Of a DNA stretch of 18,042 nucleotides, positions 9,208 to 18,042 are shown piece by piece. The notes beneath the pieces were generated by a model. The model worked only from the letters and a program-made list of their open reading frames with translations. It was not told the DNA's origin and made no database searches. Numbering within the stretch: position 1 is the stretch's first letter; each line of letters begins with the position of its first letter. The position numbers were made by a program, and so were the translations under genes. The DNA is from Cudoniella acicularis (lineage: Eukaryota > Ascomycota > Leotiomycetes > Helotiales > Helotiaceae), in contig JAAMPI010001194.1 in the NCBI GenBank assembly GCA_013054445.1, positions 1 to 18,042 on the forward strand. Reading direction: 5' to 3'.

Positions 9208-9440
9208 GTTGAAGTGTGTGTGCCTAGTAGCCTAAGGTAGCTATAGCACCTAGCACGTGCTTTAGGGCACGTCTCACTTGTAGTCTAGATAGGTGGCCCG
9301 ACGACCTGATCTTTGATTCTATATAGTTAATAATATACTTGATTTACCCCTAATTGAGCTCTCCGGACGATCCCTGTGTTCCTATTGCTTGTATTAATAA
9401 TACTACTTATCCGACTAGCTAGAGTCGACTAAAACTAATA
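9208..9440 (+). repeat. Probable 3' LTR of the copia element
   Basis: A purine tract (GTGAGGGGGC) about 80 bp after the RNase H stop is followed by TGTTGAAGTGTG, the usual position and start of a copia 3' LTR. The right border is set at ACTAATA (9440), which mirrors the TGTT start if a terminal CA has become TA. It contains CACGTG at 9254. No matching 5' LTR was found in the window, so the right border is tentative. Confidence 0.45.
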
Positions 9441-9554
9441 CTGTGCTATAAGTCCGTAAGTCACGTGATATACCCGTAGATCCTAAGCCTATAGAGCCTA
9501 TAGAGCCTAGAATTAATAGTTATTATAGAAGTAATATTCCTCTTCTATATATAC

Positions 9555-9858
9555 TCGTTTTTGCCCTTCTCTCTTCTTCTAACCTCTTCTCTGCCCGTAA
9601 CCTCTACTAATCTAGGCCCTCCTTTATTAACCTCTTCCTCTCTAGATTCTTCTTCTTTACCTGCTAATCACTCTATTCTACATAGGTAACCGGCCGGCCG
9701 TAAATCGAAAAGAGCTTCTCCTCGTCACCTCTCCCTAAATCTCCTACTCTCTTCTACTATCTCTTTCCTTCTCTGCCTCCTCACCTTATCACGCTCCTCT
9801 TGCTCTCGAAGCTTTTACTCTTCTGCTTATAACGACTTTCTATAATCCTCGACCGTAA
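9555..9858 (-). pseudogene. Decayed Lys/Glu-rich extension of the Cys-rich gene
   Basis: Downstream of the 9859 stop, in another minus-strand frame, the translation stays highly charged and coiled-coil-like (VEDYRKSL, KLREQEERDKVRRQRRK, ESRRFRER), broken by stops that would be Gln or Trp before RIP. This suggests the ancestral protein was longer and that one small indel near 9859 plus point mutations shortened it. Low-complexity purine-rich DNA can give such translations by chance, so this is tentative. Confidence 0.3.
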
Positions 9859-10368
9859 TCAGCCGGCCCTTCTCCCTTCTTCCTTCTTCCTCCTTTCTCT
9901 GTCCTTCCTGCTTGTTCTTGTTAGATCTAGATGTGGTTTTAGAGCTCGTCTTGAGTAGGAGGGATTAGGTGATACTGATTTTCGCGGTTCGTCTGACGAC
10001 GACAGACGACTTTCGAGTTCTTCTTCTGGCAGAGCTCGCACGTAAGGTATCGGCTGAATAGAGAGGTATCGCGAAGCTAGGTACAGCTTGAACAACGGAG
10101 CTGGCTTATAGGCGCTTCCTACGCCTGCTCCTGTAACTGGCTTCCGGCCCCTATCTAAGTTAGCTATGGCCTAAGCCACCCGTATAGAGCTATACTTACC
10201 TGTCAACTCTTGCTCCTGCTCCTGCTCCTGCTGTTTCCGTGACGCGTAGATTAAGGCTTGACGCGCCCGGCACTTATTACACGTCCCTCTACGATACCCT
10301 GTCGAACTCATCGCGTACTCGTAGATCGATCGAGGGCAACTACAGCCCGAGCAATAAAGACGATTCAT
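9859..10368 (-). CDS. Small Cys-rich putative zinc-binding protein, two exons
   Basis: Exon 1 is 10368-10200 and exon 2 is 10130-9859, joined over a 69-nt intron with GTAAGTAT, an internal GCTAAC branch site and TTACAG; the phase is kept and gives 146 residues. ATG 10366-10368 is the first after an in-frame TAG. The N-terminus has CSGC (residues 6-9) and CNKC (30-33), a CX2C-X20-CX2C arrangement typical of a small zinc ribbon or knuckle. Next comes a (EQ)n tract encoded by a CTCCTG hexamer repeat (10211-10233), then a basic Lys/Arg-rich end. No family was recognised. It lies inside an inverted-repeat cassette and is less RIP-mutated than its neighbours. It may bind nucleic acid, but that is only inference from composition. 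Confidence 0.45.
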
Positions 10369-10570
10369 ATCTAAGAAGGTCTAGCCGTCTCTGCGAGGTT
10401 CGCGCTCGCAAGCTCGCACCTCACCTCTTGCTCCAGCGTCCCCCGACTTCTACGCCCTGACCTCTCACGCACAGACAATCACGTGAGGGTGACTTCTTCT
10501 ACCGACTTTTAGCACCAATATTATATAGATTATATTCGGGGTTATTAAACAGAGAGTTATAGTGCCTTAC

Positions 10571-10839
10571 GAGCCTATTGGCGTAGGTCTGTGCGTTCAG
10601 GGAATTTCTAGGTATTCTCAGGCTTCACGACCCCGCCTTTAGGCTACCAGAACTCAAAGTCATCACCATCACTTGAAAGTTATAAAATTACCAAGAATAA
10701 TCATTACTTACGGTTCAGGAATCAAGAATTAAAGAAGGGAAATTACACTTTTACTAACTATAATTTTACGATTTGAGATTTTCGATATTTCATTTGTTAA
10801 TAAAGTGCCCTGAGCGCACAGACCTACGCCAGTGGGCTC
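10571..10839. mobile_element. MITE-like element with 32-bp terminal inverted repeats
   Basis: Positions 10571-10602 and the reverse complement of 10808-10839 match at 29 of 32 bases; both contain GGCGTAGGTCTGTGCG. All three mismatches are T on the left against C on the right. The 205-bp interior is AT-rich, non-coding and not strongly RIP-depleted. CAGGG at the inner edges recalls hAT ends, but the inverted match continues outward past it to GAGCC. No target duplication is obvious. Confidence 0.7.
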
Positions 10840-11334
10840 CTCAAACAAAGCGACCACCTTCTTATTTTCGCGGGTATTAATTTAAAAGCGATTATTATAT
10901 CGTGCAACTAATTTGTTTAGGTATCGCACATGGTAAATAGCTTCAATAAACAATTATTTGGTTGTAAAGAAAGCGGTAATTAATTATTGTTCTGTCGAAT
11001 GAGTACGCTAAATTACTGGACCTCACGCACTATGTTTTAGCGACTGTGCCCCTGACTAGGCCCCTGAACAGAGCTATCACCACCTTATTATTTTCCTAGT
11101 TACTAGTATATAGACATAATGTTGCCGTGTTACGAAGCTTGGTTTCCTATATAAATTTGAGCTAGATTTCTTTTCGAAAATGTCTCTAAGGTCTTAAAAA
11201 AAAAGGTGTAGTATTCAAGTCTTTTGCGGATAATTTATTTGAAATATTTATATATATCATTAAAACTGCTCAAATATATTAGTAATTAGAATTTAAATAG
11301 CAGTCATAGTTGAGACATGAGTGCCAGAGTGATT
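10840..11334. other. AT-rich intergenic region with a diverged direct repeat
   Basis: No gene was seen. The block near 10840-10870 (ACCACCTTCTTATTTTC) recurs in changed form near 11066-11096 (ACCACCTTATTATTTTC), with similar sequence just before each copy, so it may be the remains of related repeat ends. The region lies beyond the stop of the minus-strand NLR gene and should hold its 3' untranslated end. Confidence 0.45.
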
Positions 11335-14300
11335 CTATTTGACCTCCGAGAACCATTTTGACTCCTTGAAACGATGAAGTCTGTTCAACAAATCTGGGTA
11401 TATAAGCCTGCCATGATTTCTTCCTTGCTCAACAACGAAACTCAGGTTATCAACAGCGCCTATAAGCTCGCGCACTGAAAACCCCGGCAACGCCCCTTCG
11501 AACCCCGCAAGATATTTCTCGAGCTGATTATGCAACACCATAAGCTTCACTATTCGCGTTCTGCTCTCTTCATTAAAGCCTGTATTCCCTCTAGTACCAA
11601 ACCATTTCCGTGCTTGTGCGCATTGCGTGATATATTCTTGTATTTGCTCGTCATATGCCGACTCGTCCTTCAGGTGAAATTCCCGAGCATCTTCCAGGAG
11701 ATTCTCGGAATCGGAGAACGGATCCTGGAAATCTGGGTCCTCTAACCATTGTAAAACATGACCGGGTAGTTGAAGGGTCCTCAGATCTATATTGAATCCA
11801 CGACATATGCGTAGGCAGTGCTGGACGTGAGGCAGTATGAATGTCTCATTCTTCTTGCTTCGGGTCACGGATTCGTAGCATACTCTGAATATTTGCTTGG
11901 CAAAGCGAAGCCTTCCTTCCTCCCCAGCGCGTAGCCGTGCAAAGTCTAGCATGAGTGGGTGGACGTTAAGTCTCTTTTTGGATTCTTGCGGAAACTCTAG
12001 GTAAAATGACACTTTCCTAAGTTCACCAAGCAACATAGCTAGAGTGATGTACTTAGCTTTGAAGATTGATGCATCAGGTAGCTCGTTCTCAATGTTATTG
12101 ATCCATGGTTTTTTTTGTTTGAAAAATTCATCGAAACAATCATCGTCAATCCTCAAGAAGGATAAAATTCCCATAAGCGTCGCGGCTTGACCGGAATCTT
12201 TTTGAATTCGGCTGTGAGACTGCTCAAATGAATCCCAGACAGACACAAATAACCCACCCAGGTTGAATTTCAAAAATAACTCGCGATCTTCAGGGTCGGA
12301 GCTTTGCAAAAGATTCATAAACTCTTGAGCGGGCTCATCGTACGTTGACAGGTACTGAGAGATGAAAGGCACCGCTAGCGAGGCCGCAAGAGGATGGCCA
12401 CAGAGTATAGGAGCGATGGATTCCAGATCATTATCTTCTAATTGCCTCGATCTGTTGTATATTGTTGTTGCCTTCATAATGGAAACCATGCTGCTTGAGC
12501 TCATTGGTGGAAGTCGAAGCTCCAAGAAATCACGATTCTGAGTTGTCCACACCAAGTCAGACCATCTGGTTGAAATGAGAATATGTTGAGCTTGACAGGC
12601 CAGGACCTTCTTGATATCCTCATTACCAAAGGCATCCAGGTCGTCGACAATCAGCAAAGAATCTGCATTGCAAGAGTGGCTAAGCCAATTGTAGAATATT
12701 TCGATCCGTCCAGCTGGGGAAGTTGTTCGCCAAATTGTTCGGTTCAGATTGGGGTTCTCTATCATATCAAACCCAATATCCATCGCAATCCTTTCAATTG
12801 TCTCATCGAACGTCTTTTGATTATTTGCATGCAAGAAAAATATGTTTCTTTGTCCTTTTTGCTTCACCGTGAATTCCGAAAGAACTTCCGTCTTTCTGGC
12901 AGAATTATAAGCTGGGAATTTTGCATAATATGTTTGGACATGCTTACCCAATTCCCCCAATCCCTTTTATCACTGTTAGTGTTGGTTGTGTTTTAGCTCC
13001 AGCAAAATGGCTATTCAGTCTTCGAAGTTCTTCTTCCCTCCCGAAACATTGTGTGTTAGATTTTGTGCGGTGACTTAGCTCTGAAATCCGATTTCCCTGC
13101 CACCAGTGGCCTCGATCAGGGGGATACGCATGAGCTGCGAAGTGAGGATGTCCAGGGGGCTGTATCATAGAAAATGACTTGTTAGATAATTACTTGATAT
13201 CTAAATTAAATGTGTGATCATACAATGCATGATTCAACTTTGACATCTTGATCTTGCCTCCTCAGAACATCCAAGATAGCTTTCAACTCAGAATGAACCT
13301 CCATGTACTCCCCAGATATATTTGAATCAAACTTGCAAATCGAATTATGGTCAGTGCCCATAATTTTACGTGCTTGGTGTCTTGGATCAAGGGCAGCAGA
13401 GTCTGATGTCACGATCTGAAAGACTCGTCTTAGCCACAAGAAAAGAATATCAGGGGTTCAGGACGTACGTATTTAGAAATTCCCTTGATTTTCGTCATCT
13501 TACCTTCCGCGAGGCATCGATAGGTCGGGCAAGGATCAAGAGCAAGAAAGCCTTCTTTATCTGAGGCCGACATGGGGTTGAAAGACTCCAATCGCTTGAG
13601 AGTACTTTGCCTCACGTTGGCAAACGTTCCTGCAAGAGCAACAAGAAAGTCCTGCCAGTCGGCCACAGTCGTGCCTGAATGGGGTGTGCTGAGGAAAAGA
13701 AGGCCACATTGGTCCAGCTGAATTCCCTCAAAGCGAGATGCTTGTAGCAGTATCATGGCCTAGAGGTTTAAAAAGGGTTAAGAAACAAGTCTCTTGAGAA
13801 CAAAGAAGTTTCGGAAGGACAGACGTAGACGGATAAAAAAAAACTTACCTTTCGTCCAACCAGCCCCCCTAAAGAGTGGCAAACAAATATAATTGGCCTT
13901 TGCCTCTCCTATTTCAATCATTAAGAATTAAATTTCTGCATAATCCTATGCTGAGCTCACTGTTTGCGAACTCCTGGCATTGTTGACAGTCGTCAACAAG
14001 GTTCTAGCCCAGTCTTCCACTTCCATCACACTGTCACCAGCCGTCAAGTCCGAATCGTAGCCAAAAGTCATGATGCGGCTCTCTTTAAAGTAATCCGACG
14101 TAGGGAGGATGTCGCGGAGCCAGATCATGTTTCCATCTGCTGTCCAAGTATCCATAGCGTTTCCACCGAGTCCGTGGACGGCGCAGATACTATTTATTTA
14201 TATGTTTTAGGTTAAAATGGACGTGCTGTCGCCAAAAATCATAGATTGAAGATAATTGGAACTGTCTATTACTTGATGCAGCCTAGCTGCATTTTTCACA

Positions 14301-14976
14301 TAGAGCCACAATATAATATAGAATTACATCCTGGTCTTTGCTAAATTAAATAGGGTTGAAAATAAACTCAGGCTACTCACTCTACTTTTGCCGCGTCTCC
14401 GTAATCATAGAGAACAGTCAAGAAGGCAAAAGTGTCCTTCAACACCCACCCCTCCCATTTCGAGCTGTATTCCTTGTGTTTCCGAAGGGCATTATCCTTC
14501 AATTCCGAACTGCCAAATGATAATGTGCCCACATAGACCCCATTCAGTGAAGCAAAAGATTCAACTGGCTTTGTGTCAGCATAAATTCAAAAGTTTCTAG
14601 CCCTGCTATTTGGCGTGCGTTTGTGCTTGCCCATAGCATCAAACTGGGTGCTGAGTGTTTTCAACTGTTTCGAAAAGGACTGACATAGTGTCTTTCCGGT
14701 CTCCTCGGACAACTCGGCTGAGGGAACTAGACGAGTCTCTTCTGTTTGAATGGATATTCTGCCATCTCTTCTGTCGTTTGAAGACCCCTCTTCTCCTGAG
14801 TCTGCTCGTGAGGTTTGCCGCTGATGGGATCTCAAAAGCTTTCTTAGCCGGTCGGATTTTCCAAGCTTTAGAGGCGGCTGAGATCGGAGGTTTTTCGCGA
14901 ATGCTTCATAGTCTTCTTGCTTCGTATGTTTTGGAATCTCAGTGACCCTGATAGACGTCTTGCTCCCTAGCGGCAT
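11335..14976 (-). CDS. SesB-like alpha/beta-hydrolase NB-ARC (NLR) protein
   Basis: Exons are 14976-14381, 14189-13961, 13908-13849, 13759-13469, 13415-13224, 13159-12948 and 12895-11335. All splice sites are GT-AG, phases agree, and the sum is 1047 codons. Residues 1-197 are a fungal N-terminal extension (TSIRVTEIP). The lipase-like domain follows: VHGLGG near 203, nucleophile elbow CHSLGG with Ser287, TPHSG near 322, and probable catalytic His415 in DHNSICKF. The NB-ARC has P-loop GIGGIGKTE (Lys528, Thr529), Walker B LLIVDD (607-612), ILISTR, GHPLA (693-697) and NVHPLM, an MHD-like motif with His839. The remaining 200 residues lack clear TPR, WD or ankyrin repeats. By family, ligand sensing oligomerises the NB-ARC and activates the hydrolase in cell death. 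An in-frame TGA at 14589-14587 (codon 130) is either nonsense or inside an unseen intron. ATG 14976 precedes the conserved start; ATG 15105 is an in-frame alternative. Confidence 0.82.
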
Positions 14977-15658
14977 ATTTGATTGATGTACGCGAAGCAC
15001 GATCGAAGGGCCGCCAGAGATTGAATTGTAATTCACTCTAGGCTCCAGCTTTGAGGTTGATGCGGGAAATTTGTGATTGGTTGTCCAGCCACCGAACAAC
15101 GCCAATCACATTCTCAAGCCATAAATTACTTTGCATGTCACCGGGCAAGCGCCATGGGTTGCCAGCCTTATTCTCTCAACAATAATTTTGGAAATTATAG
15201 TACTGCCATTACTGCCGTTATGCTGATAAATTCCAATTGGCAAACGACAGAAACATCAAGTTTGAGAAACAGGAGGTTAAGCAACCCACATCTCTGTAGC
15301 CTTGCGACAGCCAGAGTCGACCGTCACACTCGAAACTCACGAAGTTCCGCAACTTTGACGAAAGTCATTTGACAAAAGACTGAACACTCACAAAAGGAGA
15401 CGTTTTCAAACCGTGAGAGAAAACGCCAAATCACAGGCGTCAGTCGCTTCTCTAGTTCTTCCACCTTTGGCCTGCAGGAAGAAAGTGGCTCAAACGAGGA
15501 TACTCGGGATAAACACCCAAAAGAAAAAAAAAGGAATATAGTGATAATTTATAATAGCTGAGTAAACAAGCAATAACGAATTTTGAAATTCAAAACTGAC
15601 ATTGGAAAGGGACGGCCTGGAGATAGCTGGGTACAAGGTCCTACAACAGCTTCCAGCA
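14977..15658. promoter_or_regulatory. Shared divergent promoter region
   Basis: This 682-bp spacer separates the start codons of two genes transcribed away from each other, so it must hold both promoters. A CCAAT occurs near 15105. It has normal dinucleotide content and no recognised gene. Short open frames inside it look like chance. If the minus gene starts at ATG 15105 the spacer shrinks to 553 bp. Confidence 0.5.
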
Positions 15659-18042
15659 ATGCCGCCGACACCGGCTCAGAATTTAGACCCCGGAACAATG
15701 GCCCGTTCCCCTCCAGGTTCAATCTTGGCCCCAGATGGAGAATATATCGAAGCCGATTCCAGCAGTCTAGAAAACGTCGTTTATCTAGAAGCAACTCCCC
15801 GTAAATTGTTGTCTCTCTGTGAATTTCTAGCCTGTTTTGACCCCTGCTTGGTTCCAATAGATTTGTTTATTCGAGCCTGCAGTTCGAAGCCAACCTGGTC
15901 ACCAAATGGAGAATGCAAGCAGAGATCGCCGAGCGAGTCTTCGGTGCCTTCATGGCTCATTGCCCTTATTGATCAAACCAAACCCAAACAAGGACATATA
16001 CCAGATGAATTGCGACCCGCTCATGAATTGGGACTCATCCAATTTGTGAACGAGAAGGGATCTTGGCATATACAAATCATGGAAGAGTGTTGCGCTAAAA
16101 TGCGTTCCAAGATGGGACGAGATAATCGCCGCCAGTTGCTTTTTGAGGGGACTGCCATCGCTCTACACGCTTTTCCCTGCAATCATGCTGAGATATTAGG
16201 GGAAGAAATGGCACATCAACTGCTGCGTTTTGTGGTACCTTGCGTCTTACCGCTGCTAGCTGTCGCTACAGACGACGATTTTATGACTTGGCTTTCTCCC
16301 TCACAAAGGTAAGAGATGGACCCTATCGACTGAAGTTCACTGCCTTCAAGCACTTGTTATTGACTAATTAAATCTAGGAGATACTCGTTCTTGTTTCATG
16401 TTCTGGAATTTCTGCACAACGTATCTGTTACTCTAGGGATGAACCATCTCGCACTTCCCCGGGGTCTACCCCAACGCCTCCTGGCCTTGATCCAACTGAA
16501 TCCTGAGCTGTCACCGAGAGATGTTGAATACTCTTTTGTGTTGGTTGGGGCTAAAAACATTCTTACACAGGCAGAGCCAGGCACCCCCGAAACCACCAGG
16601 TCCTTAGAGTTCTTCATTCAGCACACTCACACTCCGGACAGTCTCGACGAGAGAACCAATGCTGCTATAGGACTATCCCTTGCTATGATTTATTCCAATC
16701 AGAACCTAGTGTCTATTCATCAAAGAGTTGCAAACTTAATTAGGGATTGGCGGCCTCTTCCCAAGAACAGCCCTTGCAAGCATCCAGCATCCGCAATGGA
16801 ATATCTCACAGCCGTGGAACTGAACACTGCTCCAAAGCTTGACAGCTTCTCAAGCTCAGGCTCTTTTAGCACTGATACAGAGGCTATGATCGGATTTATC
16901 ATGTCACGTAGGGGCTTCTACGATATTGCATGGGAGATTCTTCGCCGTTGCGTTAAGATGGTGAAATCCGAACATGGGGTTGACTCGTTCGAATTTGGCG
17001 TGACCGTGGCCGAACTTATCAATTGCTGCAACATGTTAAGGAAAGAAGATATTGCCACAAGATTAGCCATCCAGGCTCTTGCGAGTAGGCAAGATCCAGA
17101 TCTTATTGGTCGACCAGACTGGTTTTACCTTTCCGTTGGTCTGGCGGATTCTTTCATAGGCCAGGCAAAATACCACACCGCAGTCGCAAAGCTAGAAGAA
17201 ATTCTAGCTGCCCCCTTTGCACCTGCCACCACTGCCATGACAGCAGCTTTGCGCTTCGCAAAGGTCCAGCGTCGACTGGAGAAAGGGGGAGAGAAAGCTT
17301 TCATCCGCGACAGTCCTTTGTGGAAAGCCGCCACACACTTCGGCGCTGTTTCTCACGTTCTAAAATTGGAATTTCTTGAAGAGATCGGTTGCAATCTTTC
17401 TCTATTGAGCCAATCCGACGATGGGAAGACGACTACAGGCTTCATGGATATGTTAGATGAACAGCTCCTAAAAGAGAGGAGTTGTCTATTTGAAAGTCCA
17501 TCCTGCCAGTGGTATTTCAATATGCGACAACGACATAACGATCCTGACGAAAAGGTGCAACTGCAACCACCCCAAAATCAACGAAAACGTTCTATCGACA
17601 GCTCTAATTCACAATCGGGGGAATTTTTGAAAGATTCAGACCTGGCAACCCTGCCACACCAAGAAACTACTTCCGGGAGAGGGAAAGTAAAAGGTTCCAC
17701 AACAACTCTAGTCCCAGCCCTCCACTCTGTCGCAAAAAATGGAAACATTCGATACCTACGAATTCTTTTGAGTACAAAGATATTTGATATCAACTCGGAA
17801 GATTCAGCCGGTAGGACTCCGCTCTTTTGGGCGACTATGAGAGGGCACGAGGGTATTATAAAGCTTTTACTCGATAAAGGGGCCAGTGTTGATTCTAAAG
17901 ATTCAGCCGGTAGGACGCCACTCTCATTTGCGGTTAGAGAAGGGCGCGAGGGTGTTATAAAACTTTTACTCGATAAAGGGGCCGATATTGATTCTAAAGA
18001 TTTAACCGGTTGGACTCCGCTCTTTTGGGCGACTGAGAGGGG
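15659..18042 (+). CDS. Winged-helix/TPR-like/ankyrin protein without an NB-ARC (partial)
   Basis: Exon 1 is 15659-16308; a 69-nt intron (GTAAGA, GACTAAT branch site, ATCTAG) leads to an exon open to the window edge, giving at least 771 residues. Residues 45-165 (LLSLCEFLACFDP, LIDQTKPKQGHIPDELR, LGLIQF, a helix around EECCAKM) resemble the winged-helix and post-NB-ARC segment of fungal NLRs, including the length and order of helices. The middle is helical and TPR-like (GFYDIAWEILRRCVKM, then KYHTAVAKLEEIL). A polar, basic linker (QRKRSIDSS) precedes ankyrin repeats: a degenerate one near 660-691, then near-identical 33-residue units from 692. No P-loop, Walker B or effector domain was found, and none exists in the upstream spacer. 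ATG 15659 is the first in frame. It probably acts as a receptor or scaffold partner of the divergent NLR. Confidence 0.75.
17801..18042 (+). repeat. 99-bp tandem ankyrin-coding repeats
   Basis: Units start at 17801, 17900 and 17999 (the last cut by the window edge), each 33 codons beginning GATTCAGCCGGT or a variant. Units 1 and 2 share KLLLDKGA and RTPL blocks almost unchanged at the DNA level. Differences cluster at unit residues 9-10 (FW/SF), 12-14 (TMR/VRE), 16 (H/R) and 29-30 (SV/DI), the hairpin and first-helix positions that contact ligands in ankyrin folds. Confidence 0.9.

Larger units (their letters stand above)
9438..10521 (-). mobile_element. Inverted-repeat cassette carrying a Cys-rich gene
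   Basis: Near 9441-9458 the sequence reads CTGTGCTATAAGTCCGTA; the minus strand from about 10517 reads TTGGTGCTAAAAGTCGGTA. Both are followed inward by AGTCA and then TCACGTGA (9461-9468 and 10479-10486). These imperfect inverted repeats of roughly 30-40 bp bracket about 1.08 kb holding only the minus-strand Cys-rich gene and its decayed extension. No transposase motif and no clear target duplication were found. It may be a non-autonomous DNA element or a captured-gene cassette. The left end overlaps the tentative copia LTR border. Confidence 0.45.

Noticed and set aside
6818..9440. Complete copia element with matching LTRs
   Set aside because: The segment before the coding remnant does not resemble 9208-9440, and gag, protease and most of integrase are missing.
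9438..10521. Target-site duplication at the Cys-rich cassette
   Set aside because: The flanking TAATA on the left and TATTA on the right are inverted rather than direct repeats, so they belong to the inverted ends.
12944..12960. Apparent frameshift in the NLR P-loop, with two overlapping frames
   Set aside because: A 52-nt intron (12896-12947, GTAAGC...CCAG) joins GIGGIG to KTE exactly in phase, so the P-loop is intact.
15602..15658. Earlier start of the ankyrin gene at 15602
   Set aside because: It would need TTG initiation; the first ATG in frame is 15659.
1..18042. CRISPR arrays, operons, tRNA or rRNA genes
   Set aside because: No regularly spaced direct repeats with unique spacers, no cloverleaf with box A/B, and no rRNA-like sequence were seen; introns show a eukaryotic genome.

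Overview
The window reads as a filamentous ascomycete (Pezizomycotina) accessory locus. Short spliced introns (about 50-190 nt, GTRNGN...YAG), a HET-domain gene, an NLR-type gene with a SesB-like lipase domain, ankyrin repeats, and transposons mutated in the RIP style (CpA/TpG almost absent, TpA abundant, Gln and Trp codons turned into stops) all point that way. The species cannot be read from the sequence.

Left part (1-2567): an unidentified RIP-decayed repeat, then a complete pogo/Fot1-like element (341-2557, TA target duplication, terminal inverted repeats) whose transposase lies on the minus strand. Two younger elements are nested in it: a solo-LTR-like insert (1490-1703) and a small inverted-repeat element (2188-2362). 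The pogo element abuts a HET-domain gene on the plus strand (2568-4490), which is broken by 5' loss, a stop in the HET core and an extra A in a homopolymer.

Middle (4491-11334): a gene-poor spacer; a helically phased 21-bp repeat (5374-5454); an unrecognised plus-strand reading frame with two stops and a Gln/Trp-rich tail, cut at its 3' end by a second pogo-type terminal repeat; a copia-type reverse transcriptase/RNase H remnant (7082-9128) with an unmutated 169-bp insertion and a probable 3' LTR; an inverted-repeat cassette (about 9438-10521) carrying a spliced Cys-rich gene; and a small inverted-repeat element (10571-10839).

Right part (11335-18042): the best-preserved genes form a head-to-head pair over a 682-bp spacer. 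The minus-strand gene (seven exons, phases all consistent) encodes a SesB-like alpha/beta-hydrolase plus NB-ARC protein with no C-terminal repeats. The plus-strand gene, running off the window, looks like the other half of such a receptor: a winged-helix-like segment, a TPR-like helical region and near-identical ankyrin repeats, but no P-loop. Together with the HET pseudogene this looks like a fungal allorecognition or immune cluster built in transposon-rich DNA. The pairing of a repeat-less NLR with a nucleotide-domain-less repeat protein is the most interesting feature. Functional coupling of the two is inference.
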